From Bacillus salacetis (lineage in GTDB: Bacteria; Bacillota; Bacilli; Bacillales; Bacillaceae_B): 64,000 nt of DNA. Shown here in pieces: positions 28,015-35,019 of this stretch. The notes beneath the pieces were generated by a model. The model saw only the letters and a program-made list of their open reading frames with translations, ran no database searches and was not told the origin of the DNA. Every line of letters starts with the position of its first letter. The first letter of the stretch is position 1. Position numbers and translations under genes: made by a program. Location of the stretch: NCBI RefSeq assembly GCF_003581585.1, contig NZ_QXIR01000016.1:1-64000 (forward strand), in the 5' to 3' direction.

Positions 28015-28641
28015 ATGAATGGAACAGCACATATGATCATCGGGGCAGGTGCCGGCTTCCTGGCAGCTAATTATATACAGGCAGCACCTGCCGAAACAAT
28101 TGCTTTGATAGGGGCAGGCGGGGTGTCCGGTCTGATTCCGGACCTCGATGTGGACGGCAAACTTCGGAATACCTTTACATCTTCCTACCAGTTCTTGATG
28201 ACTCTGGCTCAAGTAATTGGGGTTGCGGTCATCATCTACAGCTGGTGGGCCGGTACAGGCCAGGAGATGTGGAAGGGAATTGCAGCCGGGCTGGGGATCA
28301 TGCTCGTATCCACATTTATAAAGAAGCGGCATTTGTTGACAGTTGCCGGGGCGGGGGCTTTTGCCGGCGGATTGTTCCTCGGTGAGAATTGGCTCTTACT
28401 GTTCGGCATCTATATCATCATTGCCTCACTCGTTTCACACCGGACCTACACCCATTCTTTGATAGGACTGGCTTTTTTTGCAATAATCGCTTACTATCTG
28501 CAGCAAAGTGTAAGGACAGAGGGGATTCTGATTGCTTGTGCAGGAGGATATGCCAGCCATTTGGCAGCTGATATGAAATGGCTTCCTTTTAATAAAAGAG
28601 GCGTCAAGCTTTTGTTGCCTTTATCCCGGAAAGAAATCTAA
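28015..28641 (+). CDS. DUF457 (YdjM-type) membrane metal-dependent hydrolase
   Basis: A 208-residue membrane protein of the YdjM/DUF457 family. Conserved polar residues typical of the family are present: an N-terminal histidine (GTAHMIIGAGAG), SGLIPDLDVDG, SHRTYTHSLIG and YASHLAADM, arranged among about five hydrophobic segments. Family members are annotated as putative metal-dependent hydrolases, sometimes LexA-controlled, but the reaction is unknown. AGAGGGAAAG precedes the start. A terminator follows. Confidence 0.82.
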   Translation: MNGTAHMIIGAGAGFLAANYIQAAPAETIALIGAGGVSGLIPDLDVDGKLRNTFTSSYQFLMTLAQVIGVAVIIYSWWAGTGQEMWKGIAAGLGIMLVSTFIKKRHLLTVAGAGAFAGGLFLGENWLLLFGIYIIIASLVSHRTYTHSLIGLAFFAIIAYYLQQSVRTEGILIACAGGYASHLAADMKWLPFNKRGVKLLLPLSRKEI

Positions 28642-28676
28642 GCTTAAGGGCTGAATGCCTTTAAGCTTTTTGTTTT
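28640..28676 (+). terminator. Terminator after the DUF457 gene
   Basis: AAGCTTAAGG pairs with CCTTTAAGCTT (one bulge), followed by TTTTGTTTTTT. A spurious ATG for the next frame lies within it. Confidence 0.8.
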
Positions 28677-28798
28677 TTCCTGGTGCCAGGCACACCTCGG
28701 AATTTGTCGAAAGAGTACCAATTTCTACTAAGCTTAAGTTGAAGGAAAACCGGGTAAAGGAAAATACTATAAATAACGAGTTAGAAGGTGTGCCATAC

Positions 28799-29944
28799 GT
28801 GAATTTACCACTTTTCCTTGGGTTGTTTCTATTAACTTTATTTCTTACGGCTTACTTCGGCACGAAGATCCTGCGCATACCTGATATTGTCATATACATA
28901 CTCCTGGGGGCAGGCATTTCGCTTGCCGGACTTCTTGATGAAGTCAAAACAATAGAAGTGGCAGGGGAAATTGGCTTGATTCTTCTATTCTTCCTGCTTG
29001 GCATGAAGTACCCCTTGAAAGAAATCGGACCAAAAGGAAGAAGGGTATGGAAGCCGGGGGTCCTGGACATTGTACTTGGGGTGGGTGTAACAGCCGGGAT
29101 TTGCGCATTGTTCGGGCAGGGGCTTTTCAATTCCCTGTTAATAGGCGGCCTGGTGTATGCAACCAGTTCATCCATCACCATCAAGCTGCTTGAACATAAT
29201 AAAAAGCTGGACAGGAAGGAATCAGGTTATGTCCTGAGCCTTTTAATATTTGAAGATATGGTCGCGCCGATTTTGATCACCATCCTGATTGGGCTAAGCG
29301 GGGAAGGCTTCAGCCCGGTGGACTTTGTGCTGATCTTCCTGAAAGTGGCACTCCTTATAGGTCTTGCTGCGGCAATCAGCCACTATACTCAAAAAAAGGC
29401 ATATACCCTTGTTGAAAAGTTCCTTCATGAAGATTATCTACTCGTTTACATCATCGGACTGGCTTTGGCTTATGGAGGTTTTGCGGTATGGCTTGGTTTA
29501 TCTGAGGTCATAGGAGCATTTCTTGCAGGACTGATGTTTGCCGGAACTAACTTTAAAGACAAAATTCATGAAGTGGCCCTTCCGGTGAGAAATTTATTCC
29601 TGCCTTTCTTCTTCCTCAACTTTGGCCTCTCCCTTGAGTTCACGAGTGAGATACCTGCTTTTGGGCTCTTATTTACGATTCTCCTTTGGTCAGTTGTCCA
29701 CAAATTGATTGTTGGATACATAGGCGGCCAATGGTATGGGTTGAGCAGGCAGGAGTCCTTCGAAACAGGGTTCTCATTGGCGCCCCGAGGAGAATTCTCC
29801 GTCATCATTGCCGGTCTTGCATCGGGGGTTTTGCAGATTTTTGCCGGAGTATACATCCTTGCTGCAGCATTGCTGGGGATGCTGTTATGCCAGCTGTCTT
29901 CCAGGATAGGCGGAAGAGTATACAGGAAGGAGAAGAATGCTTAG
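28799..29944 (+). CDS. Cation:proton antiporter, CPA2 family
   Basis: A 381-residue protein with about 12 hydrophobic segments, matching the membrane domain of KefB/NapA-type Na+(K+)/H+ antiporters; the LIFEDMVAPILITILIG segment carries the acidic residue of the ion site, and FSLAPRGEFSVIIAG is a conserved CPA2 motif. There is no C-terminal TrkA-N domain. The longer frame starts inside a terminator, so GTG 28799, eight bases after AGAAGGTG, is used. It probably exchanges monovalent cations for protons at the membrane; ion preference is not readable. Confidence 0.88.
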   Translation: MNLPLFLGLFLLTLFLTAYFGTKILRIPDIVIYILLGAGISLAGLLDEVKTIEVAGEIGLILLFFLLGMKYPLKEIGPKGRRVWKPGVLDIVLGVGVTAGICALFGQGLFNSLLIGGLVYATSSSITIKLLEHNKKLDRKESGYVLSLLIFEDMVAPILITILIGLSGEGFSPVDFVLIFLKVALLIGLAAAISHYTQKKAYTLVEKFLHEDYLLVYIIGLALAYGGFAVWLGLSEVIGAFLAGLMFAGTNFKDKIHEVALPVRNLFLPFFFLNFGLSLEFTSEIPAFGLLFTILLWSVVHKLIVGYIGGQWYGLSRQESFETGFSLAPRGEFSVIIAGLASGVLQIFAGVYILAAALLGMLLCQLSSRIGGRVYRKEKNA

Positions 29945-30018
29945 AATTCGGGTGCAACATAGTTGAAAAAGGGAAAATGGTTCTCCTCACAGAACAAGCG
30001 GGAACATCGGAATGTAAA

Positions 30019-30054
30019 AAAGCGGGCAAAGGTATCGATAACCTTGCCCGCTTT
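30019..30054. terminator. Bidirectional terminator between antiporter and guaC
   Basis: AAAGCGGGCAAAGGT pairs with ACCTTGCCCGCTTT (one bulge). T-rich on both sides, so it serves both convergent genes. Confidence 0.85.
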
Positions 30055-30062
30055 GCTTCTAT

Positions 30063-31046
30063 TTAATATACTTTATCGCCGTTGAAGATTGAGTTTTTCA
30101 CAACTACATAATCCACATGGCGGATGGCGTCAAGTGTGCTGCCTCCCGCATAAGAAATGGAAGACTGCAGATCCTGCTCCATTTCTGTCAAAGTGTCGAT
30201 CAAGGAACCTTTGTGTTCCACGAACATTTTCTTTCCTTCAACGTTTTTCTTTTCACCTTTTTGAAACTCAGAAGCAGAACCGAAGTACTCTTTAAAAGCT
30301 TTCCCGTCTCTTTCGACTGTTTCCCCAGGTGATTCTTCATGTCCGGCGAATAAAGAACCGATCATGACCATGGAAGCACCAAATCTGATGGACTTGGCAA
30401 TATCTCCGTGAGTGCGGATCCCGCCATCAGCAATGATAGGCTTGCTTGCTGCTTTTGCACACCAGCGAAGGGCTGCCAGCTGCCAGCCTCCAGTACCAAA
30501 TCCTGTTTTGATCTTTGTAATACAAACTTTGCCCGGTCCGATGCCGACCTTCGTTGCATCCGCACCGGCATGCTCCAATTCCCTCACTGCTTCCGGAGTC
30601 CCGACATTACCTGCAATGACAAAGCTGCCAGGAAGATGTTCCTTTATGTGTTTAATCATGTTAATGACAGCATTGGAATGGCCGTGTGCAATATCGATTG
30701 TAATGAACTCAGGGGTAACACCCTCTGCTGCCAACTGTTCAACAAATCCGTATTCCTCTTCTTTCACACCTACACTGATAGATGCGATAAGCTCTCTTGC
30801 GTGCATATCTCTTACAAAATTAAGTCGTTTTTCCGGCTGAAAGCGGTGCATGATATAGAAATATCCATTCTCCGCTAAATAAACTGCAATATTTTCATCT
30901 ATGATTGTCTGCATGTTTGCAGGTACCACTGGCAATTTAAACGAATAACCGCCTAAAGTAACGGTTGTATCACACTCAGAACGACTATCCACTACACATC
31001 TAGCAGGAATTAATTGAATATCTTCGTAATCAAACACGTTTTCCAT
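30063..31046 (-). CDS. guaC: GMP reductase
   Basis: A 327-residue TIM-barrel enzyme of the IMPDH/GMPR family that converts GMP to IMP with NADPH, allowing guanine nucleotides to re-enter the adenine branch. The [13 protein letters not shown] start, the active-site loop [17 protein letters not shown] with its catalytic cysteine, and [16 protein letters not shown] are diagnostic. There are no CBS domains, which separates it from IMP dehydrogenase. AGGAGTG precedes the ATG. Two PurR-like boxes lie upstream. Confidence 0.95.
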   Translation of the reverse strand: MENVFDYEDIQLIPARCVVDSRSECDTTVTLGGYSFKLPVVPANMQTIIDENIAVYLAENGYFYIMHRFQPEKRLNFVRDMHARELIASISVGVKEEEYGFVEQLAAEGVTPEFITIDIAHGHSNAVINMIKHIKEHLPGSFVIAGNVGTPEAVRELEHAGADATKVGIGPGKVCITKIKTGFGTGGWQLAALRWCAKAASKPIIADGGIRTHGDIAKSIRFGASMVMIGSLFAGHEESPGETVERDGKAFKEYFGSASEFQKGEKKNVEGKKMFVEHKGSLIDTLTEMEQDLQSSISYAGGSTLDAIRHVDYVVVKNSIFNGDKVY

Positions 31047-31059
31047 TTATAACACTCCT

Positions 31060-31104
31060 AAAAACGAATATTATTTTTGTATTAGTTAATAAATGTTCGT
31101 ACAT
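31060..31104 (-). promoter_or_regulatory. Candidate paired PurR boxes upstream of guaC
   Basis: Two inverted elements with cores CGAATATT (31065-31072) and, on the other strand, CGAACATT (31092-31099) resemble PurBoxes (core CGAACWWT). They are 19 bp apart, slightly more than the usual 16-17, and the first has one core mismatch. guaC belongs to the B. subtilis PurR regulon. Confidence 0.4.
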
Positions 31105-31231
31105 TACGAATTTACCTTATTTTATTACTTATGTCAAAGTATTTTGCGGCAAGGGAAAATATGTAAAAGTATTCCAACTTATTGTATTATTGGATGTGCT
31201 TGGTGGGTATTCAGAAAAAGGAGATGGTTAT

Positions 31232-31522
31232 ATGAATAATGCTGTTTCACTCAAGCTCGGTACTGTATTCTTGACGCTGGTCCTGTTATTCGGCCTGCCA
31301 TTTTGGGCATTTTTGAAAACCGGCCGTCCATTCCTGGAATGGACACTGTTGATTGGTATTTTCATGACAACAGCTATATTTTATTGCCACGGCCCCGGAT
31401 ACAGACCACTTGCCGGGGAAAGAAAGAATAGATTCCATCAGTCCATCCCTTTTTGGCTATCCTTCTCTTACACTATAGCCGCATCTTTTCTTACATATCT
31501 ATTTTATGGAGAGTACTTTTAA
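31232..31522 (+). CDS. Small membrane protein of unknown function
   Basis: A 96-residue protein with three hydrophobic segments (about 9-27, 33-49 and 73-92) and a short basic loop between the second and third. No family recognised. AAAGGAGATGG supports ATG 31232 instead of the upstream ATG at 31190. It stands alone between guaC and the peroxiredoxin-like gene. Confidence 0.65.
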   Translation: MNNAVSLKLGTVFLTLVLLFGLPFWAFLKTGRPFLEWTLLIGIFMTTAIFYCHGPGYRPLAGERKNRFHQSIPFWLSFSYTIAASFLTYLFYGEYF

Positions 31523-31671
31523 AGTTGAGGTAAGATTCGGGTTTCAAGGATAAATGGCTTTAGAGTTTACCCTGAGAGAAACGGCCGAAATGAAGGAAGC
31601 ATCCAGAAATGAATATTGATGAGAGACATGCTATCATGGAATCAAATAGATCTTTAAGGGAAGGTGAGAGA

Positions 31672-32211
31672 ATGGCTGAGATTCTGCAGGAACCGTTTAG
31701 TGCTGACAGGCCTTTTGAGGAAATCATACAGGGAAAAAGAAGCCTTGTGGTGTTTGTCAGACACCCTGGCTGACCAGTGTGCAGATCATTTCTTGCGCAG
31801 TTGCGTGAGCATTATGACCAGTTGACGGAAGGCGGGGCACAAGTCATTGCCATTGCTCCTTCGAATCGTTCGCTGCTGGAGCGCTTTACAAAGGAGTTTG
31901 GACCGTATCCATTTACGATTTATGGAGATCCCGAGCGAAATTTATATAGAAGTATGGGGCACAAGACGATGGCTAAATGGAAGCTGATCGCGAAAGCTGG
32001 AAAAGCTTTTCTTAAGGGTGGAAAGAAGGCATTTCTTCCGGAAGATGAAGGAAAGAGGGAAGTCGTACAAGAATCTCTCAGTACCCAGGACATATATATT
32101 CAAGGCGGTTCGTGGATCTTTAATGAAAAGGGAGAAGTGGTATGGAGCCACATAGATGAATCCCCGGAAGACCATGCATCCATCAAAGAACTTCTAAAAC
32201 AGCTGAATTGA
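31672..32211 (+). CDS. SelL-like peroxiredoxin-family protein with in-frame TGA at the CxxC position (candidate selenoprotein)
   Basis: The frame runs from ATG 31672 (AAGGTGAGAGA site) to TGA 32209, interrupted only by TGA at 31771-31773. Decoded as selenocysteine it gives 179 residues with FVRHPG-U-PVCRSFL, a UxxC redox motif at residue 34, in a thioredoxin/peroxiredoxin-like fold (VIAIAPSN, FTIYGDPERNLYRSMG, GGSWIFNEKGEVVWSH). Family members carry cysteine or selenocysteine at exactly this position. A 7-bp hairpin with a G in its four-base loop starts 18 bases after the TGA, fitting a bacterial SECIS. The alternative is a nonsense mutation of a cysteine codon. No selA, selB, selC or selD lies in the window, so Sec decoding is inferred. 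Confidence 0.75.
31786..31817 (+). promoter_or_regulatory. Candidate bacterial SECIS hairpin
   Basis: CTTGCGC (31792-31798) pairs with GCGTGAG (31803-31809) through seven pairs including two wobbles, closing the loop AGTT. Outer TCAT/ATGA extends the stem across an internal loop. The loop begins 25 bases after the TGA and has G at its second position, both within the known limits for bacterial SECIS elements. Confidence 0.6.
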
Positions 32212-32212
32212 A

Positions 32213-32247
32213 AAAAACCCCCTTTTCGACAGGAAAAGGGGGTTTTT
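32213..32247. terminator. Bidirectional terminator after the SelL-like gene
   Basis: A perfect stem of AAAAACCCCCTTTT with its complement, T-rich on both strands; also serves the convergent gene at 32252. Confidence 0.9.
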
Positions 32248-32251
32248 GCTA

Positions 32252-32536
32252 TTAAAGAGGAGTAATTTTGTGCCGGGTATAAAAATTCTGGTAACGATAG
32301 AATAGTTCGACTTGTATATTCTGTCCTTCCAGAAAGAAGGTGTAATAGGTCTGAATGGAAGTAGAGTCTTTTTCAAACTGAATGGATAAAGTTTCAGCTT
32401 TGGATTCAATATGATCTTCTAATTCATTCCTTTTAATTGTAGCGGGTTGTTCACTTTGCTGTTGAACTTTTTCAATATAGTTATCTATGGCAGACAGAAG
32501 TTCTTGTTCTCTCTGTGGTAAATGGTTGATGTTCAT
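32252..32536 (-). CDS. Hypothetical protein, 94 residues
   Basis: A small soluble protein, helical in the first half (LPQREQELLSAIDNYIEKV) and beta-like in the second (TYYTFFLEGQNIQVELFYRYQNFYTRH). No family recognised. GGATGAGG lies upstream but further than usual from the ATG. It is convergent with the SelL-like gene and shares its terminator. Confidence 0.55.
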   Translation of the reverse strand: MNINHLPQREQELLSAIDNYIEKVQQQSEQPATIKRNELEDHIESKAETLSIQFEKDSTSIQTYYTFFLEGQNIQVELFYRYQNFYTRHKITPL

Positions 32537-32593
32537 TCTACGATATCCTCATCCTTTATAAAAGTTTAGATAAACCAATATATGGAAATTAAA

Positions 32594-32630
32594 AAAGTCA
32601 GAAAAGAAGGCATTCCCTCCTCTTCTGACT
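32594..32630 (-). terminator. Terminator after the DUF2294 gene
   Basis: On the minus strand AAGTCAGAA and TTCTGACTT form the stem and are followed by TTTTTAATTT. About 105 bp downstream of the gene's stop. Confidence 0.65.
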
Positions 32631-32735
32631 TATGTCCGGTTCTATGCCCATTTCATTGCTATCAGAATAAGATTTTTCTGTTGAGATCAATCATTTCTTC
32701 TAATAATAACATGAATGGCATGATTTTAATAGGGT

Positions 32736-33437
32736 CTATTTGGAAGGTGAGAGGTTAAAAAGGATGACACTTCTGTCCTTTTCGAAGTTCCAGTCAATAA
32801 AGAAATCAGTGAGTTCGGCCTCCAGACTTTCTTCAAATAGTTCTTTTGATTCTGCGATAAGTTGCTTTTCAAGATTCCGTTTTGCAATTCTTAAGGTTTC
32901 TTGAAACCCAAGCCTGATAAGTTCTTTTTCCAGGCTGATGAATATCCCTTCCCGAATAATCAGTAAATTACGTGAATCGATCATTATTGAGTAGGTGTTT
33001 TCAGGTGTCTTTTGTACTTCTTTACTTAGCCTGTTGATTTCCTGAATGACTATGCCGCTGTTTTTATATTGATTGACAGGCGTGGAAGGATGTTCATCAT
33101 TAGAAGAAGACAAGAGGGCAATCATCATGCCTGTTTGGTTCTGAAGCTCCCAATCATAGTAGAATTCTTCCACGGATTGACCGGAGTTCAGTTCAATGAA
33201 GGATGTAATGTCTTTGACCAGGCCATCCACCATCAGGTCCCTGATTTTCTCCACATAAACTGTCTGGTCGTTATTGATGAGCGACTTTTCCATTGAGGAA
33301 AGGAAGCTGGTCATATGAACAACGACATACTGGCCGGACACCGTACAGATAACATTTCCCGGCCCGCGGCCAAAATGATCTCGCAGCAAGCGGCCGATAT
33401 AGCTGGATATATTCTTTTCTAAATTGGTTTTTACCAT
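32736..33437 (-). CDS. Tandem DUF2294 (MpsC-like) protein
   Basis: A 233-residue soluble protein made of two related halves. The first (about 8-108) begins with IGRLLRDHFGRGPGNV and contains VVHMTSFLSSMEKSL; the second (about 143-230) repeats the pattern with NLLIIREGIFISLEKEL and ends FFIDWNFEKDRSVILFNL, parallel to FYYDWELQNQTGMMIAL in the first. DUF2294 is linked by name to MpsC of a cation-related membrane-potential system, where its role is not well defined. The second copy lacks the RGP-containing N-terminal part. Single gene with its own terminator. Confidence 0.78.
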   Translation of the reverse strand: MVKTNLEKNISSYIGRLLRDHFGRGPGNVICTVSGQYVVVHMTSFLSSMEKSLINNDQTVYVEKIRDLMVDGLVKDITSFIELNSGQSVEEFYYDWELQNQTGMMIALLSSSNDEHPSTPVNQYKNSGIVIQEINRLSKEVQKTPENTYSIMIDSRNLLIIREGIFISLEKELIRLGFQETLRIAKRNLEKQLIAESKELFEESLEAELTDFFIDWNFEKDRSVILFNLSPSK

Positions 33438-33563
33438 AAATTACCTCACTATTTAAATTATTCCTTATTCTTTTCCCTTAATTAAATAAAATAAAACCGT
33501 CCTATGTCCTTAGAATGGGCAGATTGGGAAGTTTGATACTTTATTTTCAATATTGATTTCTTT

Positions 33564-33813
33564 TATAATGAACTCATTAACTAACAGATTATGGAGAAAG
33601 TGAACGAACTTTAAAGGAGGTGGTGGAGGTGACAGAGATGAGGTCTGTGTCAGATTCTGCAGCGGCTCATGCAAAGCCTGTTAGTGGAAAGGCGATACTT
33701 TGCATGGGGTGAGAAGCGTTTCAATAATCGCCCGGGCAAGCTTTCACATTTCTGATTAATCGGGCTTTGCACCTTATTTATTTTTACAAAAAAATTATAA
33801 GGGGCTGGCTGAA
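33564..33813 (+). other. Leader region upstream of the CD3324 gene, with a TATAAT box, small ORF and hairpins
   Basis: A TATAAT sequence is at 33564-33569. It is followed by the 27-codon ORF listed separately, a possible long-range pairing GCAAAG/CTTTGC (about 33671-33704), and GCCCG...CGGGC around 33732-33766. The arrangement looks like a structured 5' leader, but I cannot match it to a known riboswitch class. Confidence 0.4.
33629..33712 (+). CDS. Possible 27-residue leader peptide
   Basis: GTG 33629 is preceded by AAAGGAGGTGGTGGAG, an unusually good ribosome binding site, and the frame runs 27 codons to TGA 33712. The peptide is mixed polar/hydrophobic with no recognised motif. It may be a leader peptide or an accidental frame in a structured RNA. 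Confidence 0.35.
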   Translation: MTEMRSVSDSAAAHAKPVSGKAILCMG

Positions 33814-34077
33814 TTGAAAGCTGCAAAAGCTAATGATCTATTACCTGAGCACCTGCTCAAAGAACTTCAGAAATATGTTCAGGGAGAAACAATCTATATT
33901 CCCAAACCACGATCTTCTTATCAAAAGTGGGGTTCCCGGTCAGGCGGAAGAAAGCGGTTCAAGGAACGGAATTCCGCCATTAAGGAAGCATTCAAAAGCG
34001 GATGCGGAATTGAGAAGCTGGCAGAGGAATATTTTCTTTCTCCTGAAACGATAAAGAAAATTGTATACACAAAATGA
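33814..34077 (+). CDS. CD3324-family protein (Mor-like DNA-binding)
   Basis: An 87-residue protein of the CD3324 family: LLPEHLLKELQKYVQGE, then YIPKP, a tryptophan-containing basic linker (KWGSRSGGRKRFKERN), and a C-terminal helix-turn-helix (GIEKLAEEYFLSPETIKKIVY). It resembles the DNA-binding part of Mor activators, so a small transcription regulator is likely; its target is unknown. It starts at TTG with AAGGGG upstream and ends in its own terminator. Confidence 0.8.
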   Translation: MKAAKANDLLPEHLLKELQKYVQGETIYIPKPRSSYQKWGSRSGGRKRFKERNSAIKEAFKSGCGIEKLAEEYFLSPETIKKIVYTK

Positions 34078-34085
34078 CAACTTGG

Positions 34086-34117
34086 AAAGCACTGCAGAAT
34101 CATCCGCAGTGCTTTTT
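34086..34117 (+). terminator. Terminator after the CD3324 gene
   Basis: A 10-bp perfect stem AAAGCACTGC/GCAGTGCTTT followed by TTG. Confidence 0.88.
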
Positions 34118-34212
34118 GTATGGCAGATATATTCTATAAACATTCTCGGTATATTCACAACACCAGGGGATACTTTACAATGGAAGTGAAGTCTTTAAAA
34201 GGAGTAATGAAA

Positions 34213-34854
34213 ATGGAACCTTTTATCAAAAATGATCAGTATAACTTCATTAAAGCGCAGACGAAAATTTTGATCAATGGACATTCGGCTGCTAGTGACC
34301 CGAATGTCCTTAAAGCTTTGAAAGCTATGGCATTGGAGAAGGTGATGGGTCTTGTACCGGGTCTTTCCCAGGATCACAAGGATTTGCTGGAACCGATCAT
34401 CACGATTAAAGATAAACAAGAAGCGGAGATGTTTCTTGCTAAGGTAAGACCGTATGTAATTCCTTTCCGTGACATCTCTGAAAAAACATTGCAAAAGCTG
34501 TTTCCGAAAGTAAAAAAATTGAAGCTTCCCGACCTTGAAAATACAGACTTTAGAGCGATTACGTATCTTGGCTGGAATGACATCGGCCAGGAAAGAAAGT
34601 ATATAGTATTTGAAAGGGATGGAAAATTGACCGGTGTCAGAGGCAGATTCAAAAATCACAGTCAAAAAGGGGTATGCTCGATCTGCAACTCCATTGAAAA
34701 TGTTGGGATGTTCATTACCGAGTCCAAAGCTGCAGCAGACGGCACCTTTAAAAACCGCGGCAACTACATCTGCCAGGACAGCCATGTGTGCAATCGGAAC
34801 CTTCAAAGTGAAGAAAAGTTCCAGGAGTTCATGGAGCATTTGCAGAACATGTAG
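34213..34854 (+). CDS. FusB/FusC-family EF-G-binding protein
   Basis: A 213-residue protein with the two-domain FusB layout: an N-terminal helical bundle (FIKNDQYNFIKAQTKILI) and a C-terminal treble-clef zinc domain with cysteines in GVCSICNSI and NYICQDSHVCNRNL. FusB proteins bind elongation factor G and free it from fusidic-acid-stalled ribosomes. Chromosomal homologues are common in Bacillaceae and may aid translation without conferring clinical-level resistance. AAAAGGAG is spaced for ATG 34213; the upstream ATGs at 34120 and 34180 lack support. Confidence 0.9.
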   Translation: MEPFIKNDQYNFIKAQTKILINGHSAASDPNVLKALKAMALEKVMGLVPGLSQDHKDLLEPIITIKDKQEAEMFLAKVRPYVIPFRDISEKTLQKLFPKVKKLKLPDLENTDFRAITYLGWNDIGQERKYIVFERDGKLTGVRGRFKNHSQKGVCSICNSIENVGMFITESKAAADGTFKNRGNYICQDSHVCNRNLQSEEKFQEFMEHLQNM

Positions 34855-34880
34855 CCAGGGGTTGGATAGTACAAACAAAG

Positions 34881-34907
34881 AACGCACTCTCAGGAGCGCG
34901 TTTTTTT
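34881..34907 (+). terminator. Terminator after the FusB-like gene
   Basis: AACGC...GCGTT stem followed by a run of seven Ts. Confidence 0.7.
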
Positions 34908-34919
34908 GTTGTATATGTG

Positions 34920-34978
34920 CAGTGGCGGAGTCGTGTCGAATTGCCTCGCTTTGCTGTTACCATGACTCTCCACCACTG
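34920..34978. repeat. Imperfect inverted repeat, 59 bp
   Basis: CAGTGG-C-GGAGTCGTG at one end pairs with CATGACTC-TCCA-CCACTG at the other, around a loop of about 26 bases. It lies between two convergent genes and their terminators and may be a small REP-like element. Confidence 0.5.
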
Positions 34979-34982
34979 AAAA

Positions 34983-35009
34983 AGCGATGCACCCTTAGGG
35001 AACATCGCT
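34983..35009 (-). terminator. Terminator of the MFS gene
   Basis: On the minus strand AGCGATG/CATCGCT is followed by TTTTTC, 11 bp past the stop codon. Confidence 0.8.
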
Positions 35010-35019
35010 AAATACCTCA

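Noticed and set aside
28683-28693. GTGCCAGGCAC palindrome as another REP-like copy
   Set aside because: It is short and unrelated to the GGGGACTGTCCCC element; one occurrence is not enough to call a repeat.
28655-28798. Longer N-terminus of the CPA2 antiporter
   Set aside because: It starts inside the terminator of the preceding gene and adds a polar stretch foreign to the family.
30408-30878. Plus-strand ORFs of 142-156 residues over guaC
   Set aside because: They are antisense shadows of a clear GMP reductase gene.
31777-32211. Separate gene starting at GTG 31777 for the peroxiredoxin-like protein
   Set aside because: It has no ribosome binding site and would start in the middle of the active-site motif; the frame continues upstream through a single TGA to a well-supported ATG at 31672.
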